Shown: one piece after another, positions 25,892-34,902 of the stretch | Position numbering within the stretch: position 1 is the stretch's first letter | Layout: the number at the start of each line of letters is the position of its first letter | NCBI RefSeq assembly: GCF_007786235.1 | Contig: NZ_VNFK01000019.1 | Span: 1-64,000 of the forward strand | From: Paenarthrobacter nitroguajacolicus | GTDB taxonomy: Bacteria; Actinomycetota; Actinomycetes; Actinomycetales; Micrococcaceae | DNA length: 64,000 nt | Reading direction: 5' to 3' | Position numbers and translations under genes: made by a program | Notes under the pieces: model-generated | Database searches by the model: none | The model's input: the letters and a program-made list of their open reading frames with translations, nothing else | What the model was told of the DNA's origin: nothing

Positions 25892-27109
25892 ATGCTCGAC
25901 GACAAAGCTGCCGGCACCGTTACCAGTGGTGCGGCGACAGAACACGTCCTCCCTCCTTATCCGGAGGCGGACCTGATGCACGTCATAGACCTGCTTCCGG
26001 CGGGAGAGCGTGCGCGATACCTCGAAATCCGGGAGTTCCTGCAAACACGGATCCGGGCGGCAAGCATTGACTACTGGAACCGGGAAGAGTTCCCGTTCGG
26101 GCTGCTGGCCGACATGGCCAAGTTGGGACTCGGAGGGTTGCAGACGGACGGCTCCTCCAAGTTGTTCAAAGGCCTCATGTACACCGAGATTGCCCGGGCC
26201 GACGTGTCTCTATCGGCCCTGGTGGGCATCCATAACGAACTCATCGTTGGCATGATTGACGAGCTTGGGTCTCCCGAGCAGAAGCGCCGCTGGTTGCCTG
26301 GACTGGAGGCCTTGACGCAGCTTGGCGCCTTCGCCCTGACCGAACCGGACCACGGTTCCGACATCGCCGGAGGACTCTCGACGACGGCGCGGCGCGACGG
26401 CGGCGAATGGGTCATCAGCGGTGTCAAGCGCTGGATTGGGGCCGGCACGATTGCCGACTTCGCGTTGGTCTGGGCTCGTGACGAATCCGATGGGCAGATC
26501 AAGGGCTTCATCGTGGAGACGGACCGCCCCGGATATTCGGCTACCAAGATCTCCAACAAGATCGGCCTCCGCATCATGCAAAATGCGGACATCGTGCTGG
26601 ACGATGTCCGCATTCCGGCGGAAAACCTGCTGCCCGGAGCAACCGAGTTCTCACGGGCCAATGACTTGTTGCGGGATTCCCGGGCCTGGGTTGGGTGGCA
26701 GGCTGCGGGTATCCAGTTGGCTGCCTTTGATATCGCCCGGTCCTACGCCTTGGAGCGTCATCAATTCGGCAAGGAACTGGCTCGCTTCCAGCTGGTCCAG
26801 CAGCAGCTCGCCGACATTCTGGGTAATGCCAACGCATCGCTGTCCATGATGGTGGAACTCGCGCGGATCCAGCAGGCCGGGAAGCTCGAAATGGTGCAGG
26901 CTGCCATGTGCAAGGCCACCACCACCCGGCTGGCGCGCTCATCCGTGTCGATGGGACGCTCCCTCCTGGGCGGGAACGGGATCACCACGGATTACGAGAT
27001 GGGCAAGCTCTTCGGTGACGCCGAGATTCTCTACACCTACGAGGGCAGCTACGAGATCAATTCCATGATCGTGGCCCGGGCGGTAACGGGTAAATCTGCG
27101 TTTGTCTGA
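25892..27109 (+). CDS. Acyl-CoA dehydrogenase, glutaryl-CoA-dehydrogenase-like
   Basis: 405 residues. Flavin-enzyme marks are AFALTEPDHGSDIAGGLSTTA, KRWIGAGTIADFALVWAR and the C-terminal LLGGNGITTDYEMGKLFGDAEILYTYEGSYEINSMIVARAVTG, where the Glu of YEG is the catalytic base, as in glutaryl-CoA dehydrogenase. The Arg that binds the second carboxylate was not verified, so an isobutyryl- or other short-branched substrate is possible. It is divergent from the acyl-CoA synthetase gene, which suggests a shared pathway: activation, then oxidation of an acid. Start chosen at the ATG with AAGGGG upstream. Confidence 0.85.
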   Translation: MLDDKAAGTVTSGAATEHVLPPYPEADLMHVIDLLPAGERARYLEIREFLQTRIRAASIDYWNREEFPFGLLADMAKLGLGGLQTDGSSKLFKGLMYTEIARADVSLSALVGIHNELIVGMIDELGSPEQKRRWLPGLEALTQLGAFALTEPDHGSDIAGGLSTTARRDGGEWVISGVKRWIGAGTIADFALVWARDESDGQIKGFIVETDRPGYSATKISNKIGLRIMQNADIVLDDVRIPAENLLPGATEFSRANDLLRDSRAWVGWQAAGIQLAAFDIARSYALERHQFGKELARFQLVQQQLADILGNANASLSMMVELARIQQAGKLEMVQAAMCKATTTRLARSSVSMGRSLLGGNGITTDYEMGKLFGDAEILYTYEGSYEINSMIVARAVTGKSAFV

Positions 27110-27126
27110 GACCGCCCGGGCGTGGG

Positions 27127-28716
27127 TCACGATTTCTGAGCTACCACCAAGGCCGGGTCCGGCTCCGGGTCCGAAGGCGCAGCGACGGCTGCGTGTTCGG
27201 CCAGGACTCCGGTCTTGTGCCTGATGCGCAGGCGGTAAAGCAGCGTGCCGCCGATGATGACTGTGCCAACAAAGATCACACCGCCCCATTGCAGGTACCA
27301 CTCGAACGGCGGCACCGAGTTGTAAATCTCCGGCCGCGGCCACACCAGGTTCAGCGTCATGGCACCGCCCCACAGCACGGCCAGGATGTTGACGGGCAGC
27401 CCCCATTTTCCGAGGCTGAAGCCCGGTTCTGATCCGTCGTCCTTGAGGGGCCACTTCTTCAGGAAACGGCGCCGCAGCATGGGCACGGTCACCAGCAGGT
27501 AGGACAGATAGATCAGGACGATGCTGATGCTGGAGAGAATGGTGAAGATGGCCGGCTGGGAGATGTTGACGATCAACGGAATAACGGCCACCACACCAAT
27601 GACGATGGCAGCGACGGTGGGAGTCTTACGCGTGGGATGCACCTTGCTGAGCTGACGGCTGAAGGGAAGGTTGTTGTCCCTGGCCATGGCGAACATCATC
27701 CGGATGGCTGCTGCATGGACGGCCAGTGTGCAGACCACCACGGCCACCACGATGCACACCAGGAAGGCCTTGCCGAAAGGCCCGCCCAGCACCGACAGCA
27801 CGATGTACTGCAGTCCACCATCGGCTGCGCCCAGCTTTGGATCTGAAAGATCGGGGGCGGCCAGGATTCCGCCCAGGAGGAGCAGGCCTCCGAGAAGGAA
27901 GGACGCCGTGACGGCGCGCAGGATCGCCCTGGGTGCCGTCTTCTTGGGGTCCTTGGTTTCTTCGCCCAAGGAGCTGGCGGTGTCGAAGCCGTACATGACG
28001 TACCCCGAAGCCACGGCAGCAATGAGGAACACTCCGAAGAAGCCCAGAGGATGCTCTTCACCGAATCCGGCAGTATCCAGGAGGACTTCCGGCCCCCGCA
28101 CGGAGTGCCAGATAAGCGCCGCAATGAGCAGGACGGCCGCAACCAGTTCCACGAACACACCCACGCTGTTGATCATGGTCATCAGTTTCACGCCGAACGC
28201 GTTGATGAGGGTGGAAATGCCGATCATGATGCTGGCCAGGACAACCCCGTTGACCGCAAAGTCATAGGGCCCCGTTCCATCACCCACCAGTTGGAAGCCG
28301 CTCCAGATCTGGGGCAACGTGATTTGGAGGGCCAAGGCAACCGAACCCAGGGCCATGATGGAGGAGAGCAGCAGCAACCAGCCCGCCAACCAAGCCCACG
28401 TTCCGGTGGAGAGCCTCTTGGCCCAGTTGTAGACCGATCCGGCCACGGGGTAGCGTCCGGCCAGTTCCGCGAAGCACAGGGCGACCATGAGCTGGCCGAC
28501 GAAGACGATGGGCCACGACCAAGCGTAGGCGGGTCCCGCCGTCGAGAATCCGAAGTAAAACAGTTGAAAAACGCCGGTGAGGATGGAGATGTAGCTGACG
28601 CCGGCGGCGAAGCTAGCGAACTTACCAATGCTGCGGTCCAGGGTTTGGGCGTAGCCAAACTCGTCCATGCCGCTTGCATCGCTCTTGCAGGGTCCTAATT
28701 TGCTGGGTTCTGACAT
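27127..28716 (-). CDS. Amino-acid/polyamine/organocation (APC) permease
   Basis: 529 residues, about 12 membrane segments. Helix 1 carries GVSYISILTGVFQLFYFGFSTAGPAY and helix 6 the YVMYGFDTASSLGEETKDPKKTAPRAIL signature that marks APC permeases of the amine and GABA group. A soluble C-terminus (about 500-529) follows. It is the last gene of the betB-codA operon, after a 144-bp gap, so it probably imports the substrate of that pathway, choline or a related amine. No choline-specific residue can be read from the sequence, so a transport role for amino acids or GABA is also possible. AGGAG precedes the ATG within the palindrome GAACT-AGG-AGTTC. Confidence 0.87.
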   Translation of the reverse strand: MSEPSKLGPCKSDASGMDEFGYAQTLDRSIGKFASFAAGVSYISILTGVFQLFYFGFSTAGPAYAWSWPIVFVGQLMVALCFAELAGRYPVAGSVYNWAKRLSTGTWAWLAGWLLLLSSIMALGSVALALQITLPQIWSGFQLVGDGTGPYDFAVNGVVLASIMIGISTLINAFGVKLMTMINSVGVFVELVAAVLLIAALIWHSVRGPEVLLDTAGFGEEHPLGFFGVFLIAAVASGYVMYGFDTASSLGEETKDPKKTAPRAILRAVTASFLLGGLLLLGGILAAPDLSDPKLGAADGGLQYIVLSVLGGPFGKAFLVCIVVAVVVCTLAVHAAAIRMMFAMARDNNLPFSRQLSKVHPTRKTPTVAAIVIGVVAVIPLIVNISQPAIFTILSSISIVLIYLSYLLVTVPMLRRRFLKKWPLKDDGSEPGFSLGKWGLPVNILAVLWGGAMTLNLVWPRPEIYNSVPPFEWYLQWGGVIFVGTVIIGGTLLYRLRIRHKTGVLAEHAAVAAPSDPEPDPALVVAQKS

Positions 28717-28860
28717 GCGAACTCCTAGTTCAGACGTGCACGAATGGTGATTACCTGCGGCCGCCGTTGGTCGCAGTCGAAATCAAAGGCCGGGCACCAC
28801 GCTGTGCCTCCGGCTGTTCCCCCATTGTTTGTTGCGTGGGTCTAAAAGCAGGGTGCCCGT

Positions 28861-30513
28861 TCAGGCGACAGACAAGCTGAAGCCGGCTTCCGCCGTCGTG
28901 GTTTCCTCCGTCCGGTTGCTGTTGAAATCGGCCCTGATGAGATCGGCGCAGCGTTCGCCGATCATCATCGCGGTGATATTCGGGTTGACGGTGACGTGTT
29001 CCGGCATGACGGAGGCGTCCGCCACGCGCAATCCGGTAACGCCCTTGACCCGCAGTTCGGGATCCAAGGGTGACATATGGTCGTCCACCGATCCCATGCG
29101 GACAGTGCCGACGGGGTGGTACACGGTGTTGTGCGTTTTGCGGATGTAGTCCTGCAGTTCCTCATCGGTTTGCGCTTCGATACCAGGGGAGAGCTCCCGA
29201 CCGGTCCATTCAGCCATGGCCGGCTGCGTGGCGATTTCGCGGGCTTTGCGGATACCGGCCACCATGACGCGCATGTCGTGGCCCTCCGGATCGGTGAAGT
29301 AGCGAGGGTCCACCATGGGCTTGTCCCGGAAGTCCCGGCTGCGCAGCCTGACCGTGCCGCGGGAACGCGCGTGGGTGACGTTCGGAGTCAGGCTGAAGCC
29401 GTTCTCCGTGGTGGGGTAGCCGTAGCGCAGGGTGTTCATGTCGAACGGGACGGAGCCATAGTGCATCATCAGGTCCGGGCGGTCCAGGCCCTCTTCGGTG
29501 GGAGTGAAAATGCCGATCTCCCACCACTGGGTGGAGGACTGCACCATGGGCTGCTTGGCCTCGAACTGCACCACGCCCTCCGGGTGGTCCTGCAGGTGCT
29601 CGCCGACGCCCGGGGAATCCACCAGGACCTCGATGCCATGCTGCTCGAGGTGCGCGGCCGGGCCTATGCCGGAGAGCATGAGGAGCTTGGGGGAATCGAT
29701 TGCGCCGGTGGACAGGATGACCTCGTGATGTGCGTTCAGCCTGTGTGTGCGGCCGAAGGCCGAGTCCACGACATCGACGCCGGTGCAGCGCTTGTCCGCG
29801 TCGAATACCAGTTGGCGGGCCCGGAGGCCCGTGAGGAGCGTGAAGTTGGGGCGGTCAATGATCGGGTGGATGTAAGAGACGGAACTGGATGAACGCGTCC
29901 CGTCAGAGCGGCGGTTGATCTGGAAGAAGTTGGCGCCGTTGACCACGGTGGTGCCGTCGTTGAACTTTGCGCGGGGAATGCCCGTCTGCTCACAGGCATT
30001 AAGGAGCGCGACGCCGGCGGGATCGTTCGGAGGAACGTTCATCAGGTGCACCGGGCCGTCGTGGCCATGGTGTGGAGCTTCCGGTCCAGCGTCCTCGTTG
30101 CTTTCCAGGCGCTGGTACAAGGGCCAGGCGGCAGCAGCGTTCCAGCCCGTGGCGCCGTACTTCGATTCCCACTCATCCAGGTCTTCGCGGGGAGCCCAGA
30201 AAGCGATGCAGGAGTTGTGGCTGGAGCAGCCGCCCATCACCTTGGCGCGGGCGTGGCGCATGAAAGAGTTGCCGTTTTCCTGGGGTTCCACCGGGTAATC
30301 CCAGTCGTAGCCGGATTCCAGCAGCTCCATCCAGCGATCCAGTTGCAGGATCTCCGGCAGGTTCCTGTCATCCGGACCCGCCTCTACCAACGCCACTGTA
30401 ACGTCAGGGTCCTCGCTCAGCCTGGCGGCAACGGCGGCGCCGGCCGATCCTCCGCCAATGACGACGTAGTCGAACCCGCGCTCGCTGAGGTTCTCAATGT
30501 TGTCAAGGTGCAT
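28861..30513 (-). CDS. codA: Choline oxidase
   Basis: 550 residues, a GMC flavoprotein that oxidises choline through betaine aldehyde to glycine betaine with two O2 reduced to H2O2. The Rossmann start is FDYVVIGGGSAGAAVAARL. The residues known from the Arthrobacter globiformis enzyme all fall at the same numbers here: H99 (covalent FAD link) and S101 in GGCSSHNSC, H310 and E312 in QDHPEG, H351, H466 in NTVYHPVGT, and N510. Only the last 20 residues differ clearly. The ATG directly follows the betB stop (TAG-ATG) with AAGGAG upstream, so betB and codA are co-transcribed. Name is near certain; a choline dehydrogenase is excluded by the near-identity to CodA. Confidence 0.97.
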   Translation of the reverse strand: MHLDNIENLSERGFDYVVIGGGSAGAAVAARLSEDPDVTVALVEAGPDDRNLPEILQLDRWMELLESGYDWDYPVEPQENGNSFMRHARAKVMGGCSSHNSCIAFWAPREDLDEWESKYGATGWNAAAAWPLYQRLESNEDAGPEAPHHGHDGPVHLMNVPPNDPAGVALLNACEQTGIPRAKFNDGTTVVNGANFFQINRRSDGTRSSSSVSYIHPIIDRPNFTLLTGLRARQLVFDADKRCTGVDVVDSAFGRTHRLNAHHEVILSTGAIDSPKLLMLSGIGPAAHLEQHGIEVLVDSPGVGEHLQDHPEGVVQFEAKQPMVQSSTQWWEIGIFTPTEEGLDRPDLMMHYGSVPFDMNTLRYGYPTTENGFSLTPNVTHARSRGTVRLRSRDFRDKPMVDPRYFTDPEGHDMRVMVAGIRKAREIATQPAMAEWTGRELSPGIEAQTDEELQDYIRKTHNTVYHPVGTVRMGSVDDHMSPLDPELRVKGVTGLRVADASVMPEHVTVNPNITAMMIGERCADLIRADFNSNRTEETTTAEAGFSLSVA

Positions 30514-32025
30514 CTAGTTCTCCTTGCCGTGGTCTGCGAACCAGCCGGTCACCTGCGGGCTGGTGTTCTGGTAGATGTGCTTGGCTTCCTGGTATTCACC
30601 CAGTCCGGTGGGGCCGAGTTCGCGGCCGACGCCGGACTGGCCGAAGCCGCCCCACTCGGCCTGCGGAAGGTAGGGGTGGTAGTCGTTGATCCAGACCGTG
30701 CCGTGCCGCAACCGTCCCGCTACCCGCTGGGCCTTGCCGGCATCCTGGGTCCACACTGCGCCAGCCAGCCCGTAGATGGTGTCGTTGGCGGTGGCTACGG
30801 CTTCGTCCTCGGTGCGGAAGGTTTCCACTGTTACTACCGGGCCAAAAGCTTCGTCGATCACTACGGACATTCCCCTGGTCACGCGGTCCAGGATGGTCGG
30901 CTGGTAGTAGAAGCCGGCGTCGTACTTTTCCCCTTCAGGTGCTGAGCCGCCACACCGCAGCCGGGCACCTTCCGCTACGCCGCGCTGGACGTAGCTGTGG
31001 ACCTTGTCGCGGTGCGCTGCGGAAATCAGCGGTCCGGTTTCGGCGGACTCATCGAAGGGGCCGCCGAGGCGGATCTCCTGTGCCCTGCGGACCAGTTCGT
31101 CAACGAAGCGCTCGGCGATGGATTCCTCCACCACCAGCCGCGCCCCCGCTGAACAGACCTGCCCTGAGTGCACGAAGGCACCGTTCAGCGCGTTGTCGAC
31201 GGCGGCGTCGAAGTCAGCGTCAGCGAACACCACGTTGGGGTTCTTGCCGCCGAGCTCCAGTGCCACCTTCTTTACGGTGCCCGCTGCTGCTGCCGCCACG
31301 CGCTTGCCGGTTTCCAGTCCGCCGGTGAAGGATACGAGGTCGACGTCGGGGTGCTCGGAAAGCGGCGCGCCCGCCTTTGCGCCGGGGCCGGTGACGAGGT
31401 TGGCAACGCCATCCGGCAGGCCGAGATCCTTGAGCAACTGCATGGCAAGGATGGCGGTGGAGGGGGTCAGCTCGGCGGGTTTGAGGACGAAACTGCAGCC
31501 TGCGGCCAGCGCGGGCGCGATCTTCCAGGCGGCCTGCAGCAGCGGATAGTTCCACGGGGTGATGAGGCCGCAGACGCCAACGGGTTCGTAGACGATTCTG
31601 CTGACGACGGCGGCGTCCCCGGCGTCGACAATCCTGCCTGCCGACTGCCCGGCGAGCCTGCCGAAGTATTCGAAGCAGGCCGCGATGTCGTCCATGTCGA
31701 TACGGCTTTCGATGATTCTCTTGCCCGTGTCCAGGGATTCGGCGCGGGCGAACTTTTCCCGTCGTTCGCGGAGTTCTGCGGCGACCTTCAGTAGGAACGC
31801 GCCCCTTTCGGGAGCGGGGACGTTCGCCCAAACGCCGGAGTCGAAGGCCGCGCGGGCTGCGGAAATGGCACGCTCGGCATCTTCGCGGCCGGCTTCGGAC
31901 ACCGTGGCGACCAGTTCGCCGTCGGCCGGGTTGTGGATTGCGCGCACCGCACCGGAAGCGGCTGGCTCCCACGATCCATTGATGAAAAGAGTGGAGGCGG
32001 AATCGGAAAATGTGGCTTGGGTCAT
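30514..32025 (-). CDS. betB: Betaine aldehyde dehydrogenase
   Basis: 503 residues. The NAD-aldehyde dehydrogenase fold is complete: GLITPWNYPLLQAAWKIAPALAAG, VSFTGGLETGKRV, catalytic Glu in VALELGGKNPNVVFADADF, and catalytic Cys in GAFVHSGQVCSAGARL. These marks fit betaine- and aminoaldehyde dehydrogenases. It is the first gene of betB-codA-permease. Since CodA can do both oxidation steps, this enzyme may pull off released betaine aldehyde. I chose the ATG at 32025; no strong ribosome site is seen. Twin operator palindromes lie 21-60 bp upstream. Confidence 0.92.
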   Translation of the reverse strand: MTQATFSDSASTLFINGSWEPAASGAVRAIHNPADGELVATVSEAGREDAERAISAARAAFDSGVWANVPAPERGAFLLKVAAELRERREKFARAESLDTGKRIIESRIDMDDIAACFEYFGRLAGQSAGRIVDAGDAAVVSRIVYEPVGVCGLITPWNYPLLQAAWKIAPALAAGCSFVLKPAELTPSTAILAMQLLKDLGLPDGVANLVTGPGAKAGAPLSEHPDVDLVSFTGGLETGKRVAAAAAGTVKKVALELGGKNPNVVFADADFDAAVDNALNGAFVHSGQVCSAGARLVVEESIAERFVDELVRRAQEIRLGGPFDESAETGPLISAAHRDKVHSYVQRGVAEGARLRCGGSAPEGEKYDAGFYYQPTILDRVTRGMSVVIDEAFGPVVTVETFRTEDEAVATANDTIYGLAGAVWTQDAGKAQRVAGRLRHGTVWINDYHPYLPQAEWGGFGQSGVGRELGPTGLGEYQEAKHIYQNTSPQVTGWFADHGKEN

Positions 32026-32045
32026 ACGAGGGAGGTTAGTGCATC

Positions 32046-32085
32046 TTGAACATCTGTTCAAGGAAAATTATGAACAGATGTTCAA
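32046..32085. promoter_or_regulatory. Twin palindromic operators and -10 box of betB-codA
   Basis: TTGAACA-TC-TGTTCAA (32046-32061) and TGAACA-GA-TGTTCA (32071-32084) are two copies of one dyad, centres 24 bp apart. On the minus strand the -10-like CATAAT (32067-32072) lies between and partly over the second copy. Occupation would block transcription, so a repressor of the TetR/BetI or GbsR kind is likely. The binding protein is inferred. Confidence 0.55.
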
Positions 32086-32162
32086 AATGACGTGCAGGGT
32101 CGGCTTGGAGGATAGGGCTGACACTCACCCATCCCTGCCCGCGGCTGCTACGAACCACTCAC

Positions 32163-33764
32163 ATGAAAAAGCTCGGACTCCGGACCAAAGGCCCCGAAAC
32201 CATGGCAGCGCTGGCAGGCGTGGTGTCGGCCGGCGTCGTGCTCGCCGTGGCCGAGTTGATCGGCGCCTTCTTCACCGCCAGGGCAACCCCGGTGTTTGCC
32301 TTAGGATCCACGTTCATCGACTTCACACCTTCGTGGATGAAGGACTTTGCGATCGCCACCTTCGGTACCAACGACAAGGCCGCATTGTTCGTAGGCATGG
32401 GCCTGACGATTGCCGTGCTGGCCTGCATTCTGGGGGTAGTGGCCTACCGAAAATGGGCGCTGGGCGTCCTGGGCGTGCTGTTTATGGGCGCTGTGATTGT
32501 GGCCGCTGTCCTGACCCGCGCCGGCGTGGGGCCGGCCGATGCCATCCCTACAATTCTGGGAACGGTCTCAGGACTCATCGTCCTTCGCCGGCTCATGGTC
32601 CCGTTGTGGGGGATGAAAGCGTGGCCGGAAGCGCCGGCGGACCTGGCGTCCGACGTCGAGGTTCGCGATGGAGGCGCCGGCGTTGGAAGCGGTGGCACCA
32701 GCCGCCGTCGTTTCTTTGCCGCTGCCGGTGTCACCGCGGTGGCCGCCGGAATCGCAGCGACCGGTGGGCGGCTGCTGGGTGCCGCGCGCAACAACATAGC
32801 CCAGGCGCGGGATGCCCTTCGGTTGCCCACACCTGTCAGGGCTGCACCTCCTGTACCGGCTGGCGTTCAGTCCCCGGTTCCGGGAGTCTTGCCATGGCTG
32901 ACCCCCAACAGCGAGTTCTACCGCATTGACACGGCACTGAGCGTCCCGGAAATCAACATCGATGATTGGGAACTGCGAGTGCACGGAATGGTTGAGGAAG
33001 AGGTCACCCTCACCTTTCAGGACCTGCTCGATGCGGATCTAATCGAATCGCATGTCACGCTGACCTGCGTCTCCAACCCGGTGGGTGGAAAGCTTGCCGG
33101 CAACGCCAAGTGGCTGGGCCTTCCCATCCGCGAAGTTCTGGCCCGGGCCAAGCCCAAGGAGGGCGCGGACATGGTGCTCTCCACATCCATTGACGGCTTC
33201 AGCGCCTCCACTCCTCTGGAGGTCCTGCAGGATGACCGCGATGCCATGTTGGCCATCGGCATGAACGGAGAACCGCTTCCCTTGGAGCACGGATACCCCG
33301 TGCGGATGGTGGTTCCGGGACTGTATGGATTCGTCTCTGCCACCAAATGGGTGGTGGACCTTGAGGTCACCCGCTTCGCGGACAGCAAAGCGTACTGGAC
33401 CGAGCGTGGCTGGTCGGAGCGCGGGCCCATCAAGACCATGGCACGTGTGGACGTGCCCAAGTCCTTTGCGAAGTTCCCGCCAGGCAAGGTCGCCGTGGGG
33501 GGCACTGCATGGGCCCAGACTCGGGGAATCACCAAGGTGGAAGTGCAGATCGACGACGGTGAGTGGGCGGAAGCAACCCTGTCCACCGAAGCCTCCACAG
33601 TCACCTGGCGCCAGTGGTCCTATGAATGGGACGCCACACCCGGCATCCATTACGTCAAAGCCCGCGCTACCGACGGCACCGGCGAAGTCCAGACGGAAAA
33701 GCGCGCCGATCCGGTGCCTGATGGAGCCTCGGGCTGGCCGTCGGTGATGGTGACTGTGGAGTAG
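32163..33764 (+). CDS. Membrane-anchored molybdopterin oxidoreductase, sulfite-oxidase/YedY family
   Basis: 533 residues. The first 150 hold about four membrane helices. An internal twin-arginine-like SRRRFFAAAGVTAV (about 180-193) then precedes the catalytic part. That part (about 250-430) carries the Mo-cofactor Cys in THVTLTCVSNPVGG-like context and LPLEHGYPVRMVVPGLYGF. The C-terminus (about 435-530) is the molybdo-oxidase dimerisation domain of Ig type (VEVQIDDGEWAEATL). It is probably an exported reductase or oxidase facing outward, with Tat-like insertion. Substrate unknown (sulfite, methionine sulfoxide or other). It is divergent from betB with its own promoter region. Confidence 0.88.
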   Translation: MKKLGLRTKGPETMAALAGVVSAGVVLAVAELIGAFFTARATPVFALGSTFIDFTPSWMKDFAIATFGTNDKAALFVGMGLTIAVLACILGVVAYRKWALGVLGVLFMGAVIVAAVLTRAGVGPADAIPTILGTVSGLIVLRRLMVPLWGMKAWPEAPADLASDVEVRDGGAGVGSGGTSRRRFFAAAGVTAVAAGIAATGGRLLGAARNNIAQARDALRLPTPVRAAPPVPAGVQSPVPGVLPWLTPNSEFYRIDTALSVPEINIDDWELRVHGMVEEEVTLTFQDLLDADLIESHVTLTCVSNPVGGKLAGNAKWLGLPIREVLARAKPKEGADMVLSTSIDGFSASTPLEVLQDDRDAMLAIGMNGEPLPLEHGYPVRMVVPGLYGFVSATKWVVDLEVTRFADSKAYWTERGWSERGPIKTMARVDVPKSFAKFPPGKVAVGGTAWAQTRGITKVEVQIDDGEWAEATLSTEASTVTWRQWSYEWDATPGIHYVKARATDGTGEVQTEKRADPVPDGASGWPSVMVTVE

Positions 33765-33899
33765 CTTTTCGACTGTTCGACCTGATTCCCCCCAGGGGGC
33801 GTTCCATGGTGAAGGACGTTGATGAGCGCTATCTGGGACTGCATGGCGGCCGGTGGAGGACCGGCTTACGGACAGCTTCAGAGCTGATTGACTGTTGCC

Positions 33900-34307
33900 A
33901 TGGATGCACAGCTGCCCGTCATTGAGTTCGCTTTTCCCGGTCCACTTCGCGATCGCCTTATTAGTGCGATCCGGTCTGGGCACAAGACTGCTACGAGCTC
34001 TCTTCTCCATGAATACGAGGCGGGCAACGAGCCGCTTCCTGCTGTGGGAGACAGGGGTGGGGTCATCAATTCGAACGGAGAACAGGTAGCAATAATCGAA
34101 ACCACCGCGGTCCGAATCGTCCCGCTGCAAAACGTTCCGTTGGAACACGCCCTGGCAGAGGGGGAGGGTTATGAAACGGTCGCAGAATGGCGGGCAGGCC
34201 ACACTGAATTCTGGTCTTCAGAAGCAATGCAAGCTGAGCTAGGCGACGGCTTCAAAATTACCGACGCGTCGCTCATTGTGCTCGAACAGTTCAGGCTTGC
34301 CGGCTAA
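33900..34307 (+). CDS. ASCH-domain protein
   Basis: About 135 residues. The pattern FPGPLRDRLISAIRSGHKTATSSLLHEYE with the later LPAVGDRGGVINSNGEQVAIIETTAVRIVPLQNV and AEGEGYETVAEWRAGHTEFW matches the ASCH fold, an RNA-binding or small-molecule amidohydrolase-type beta barrel related to PUA and YqfB. I use the ATG at 33900; a TTG at 33888 is possible. Its stop overlaps the convergent unknown gene. Some ASCH proteins hydrolyse N4-acetylcytidine; that activity is not shown here. Confidence 0.8.
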   Translation: MDAQLPVIEFAFPGPLRDRLISAIRSGHKTATSSLLHEYEAGNEPLPAVGDRGGVINSNGEQVAIIETTAVRIVPLQNVPLEHALAEGEGYETVAEWRAGHTEFWSSEAMQAELGDGFKITDASLIVLEQFRLAG

Positions 34308-34816
34308 GGGATCCGTCTACGCCAGGACGACGACAATTCGAGCTTGTGACTGGCTAGCCAGCTGGGACCAGGAATACGCCTGTCCAAGACACGGAGGTAG
34401 AAACCTTTAGGGTCCTCCACGTCGTTGCTCAGGGGCTCGGATGCGATGTGAATTGCTCCGGTCGGGGCGCGGCCCGCTGACAAAGTGGAGTCGGGTGCGT
34501 TCGCTTGGTCCATCATCGCCAACCGGAGATAAGGTCCGGTCACCAAGGGACAGAGCTCGAGGCCCTGGCTCCTCGCAGCGGCGAAGATCCGGGACTGCAC
34601 TGCGCCGTGTTTGAAGCCGAGCTCGTCTACGGTTCGCTCGACTATTCGCAAGATCTGACCCGCTGGAGTTTCAAATGCGGGGTGGGCGAGCAGCGTCTCA
34701 GCGTGCCTATTCAGCAGGACTCCCTTACTGAGGAGCAACTGCACGACCTCTGCTCGTGACAGGCCACCCACCTGAATCACAAATCCCTTATCGGCCGCAA
34801 ACATCAAATTGGCCAT
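34304..34816 (-). CDS. Hypothetical protein, 170 residues
   Basis: A soluble protein opening MANLMFAADKGFVIQVGGLSRAEVV. The middle (ARSQGLELCPLVTGPYLRLAMMDQANAPDSTLSAGRAPTGAIHIASEPLS) and end (DPKGFYLRVLDRRIPG) look like a conserved actinobacterial or Bacillus hypothetical family that I know only by pattern and without function. It shares a divergent region of 86 bp with the VOC gene to its right. Two palindromes in that region suggest regulated expression. No membrane segment or signal peptide. Confidence 0.7.
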   Translation of the reverse strand: MANLMFAADKGFVIQVGGLSRAEVVQLLLSKGVLLNRHAETLLAHPAFETPAGQILRIVERTVDELGFKHGAVQSRIFAAARSQGLELCPLVTGPYLRLAMMDQANAPDSTLSAGRAPTGAIHIASEPLSNDVEDPKGFYLRVLDRRIPGPSWLASHKLELSSSWRRRIP

Positions 34817-34832
34817 CGCTCGCGCCCCTCGT

Positions 34833-34890
34833 TCAACTCAGTTGACAAGGAAAGACGTTTTATTGGTGCCATACTCGGGTTCAAAACGTC
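34833..34890. promoter_or_regulatory. Two palindromes in a divergent region
   Basis: TCAACT-C-AGTTGA (34833-34845) is a perfect dyad. GACGTTTT (34854-34861) and AAAACGTC (34883-34890) form a second with a 21-base gap. They lie between divergent genes of an unknown protein and a VOC protein and may be operators. Confidence 0.35.
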
Positions 34891-34902
34891 GAAGGAGTCT
34901 CT

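Noticed and set aside
27113-27122. CGCCCGGGCG palindrome as terminator
   Set aside because: Too short, no loop and no T tract; GC-rich chance palindrome is likely.
28719-28731. Palindrome GAACT-CCT-AGTTC before the APC permease, similar to the betB operators
   Set aside because: Half-site spacing differs from the betB dyads, and the motif contains the ribosome site AGGAG, which explains part of it.
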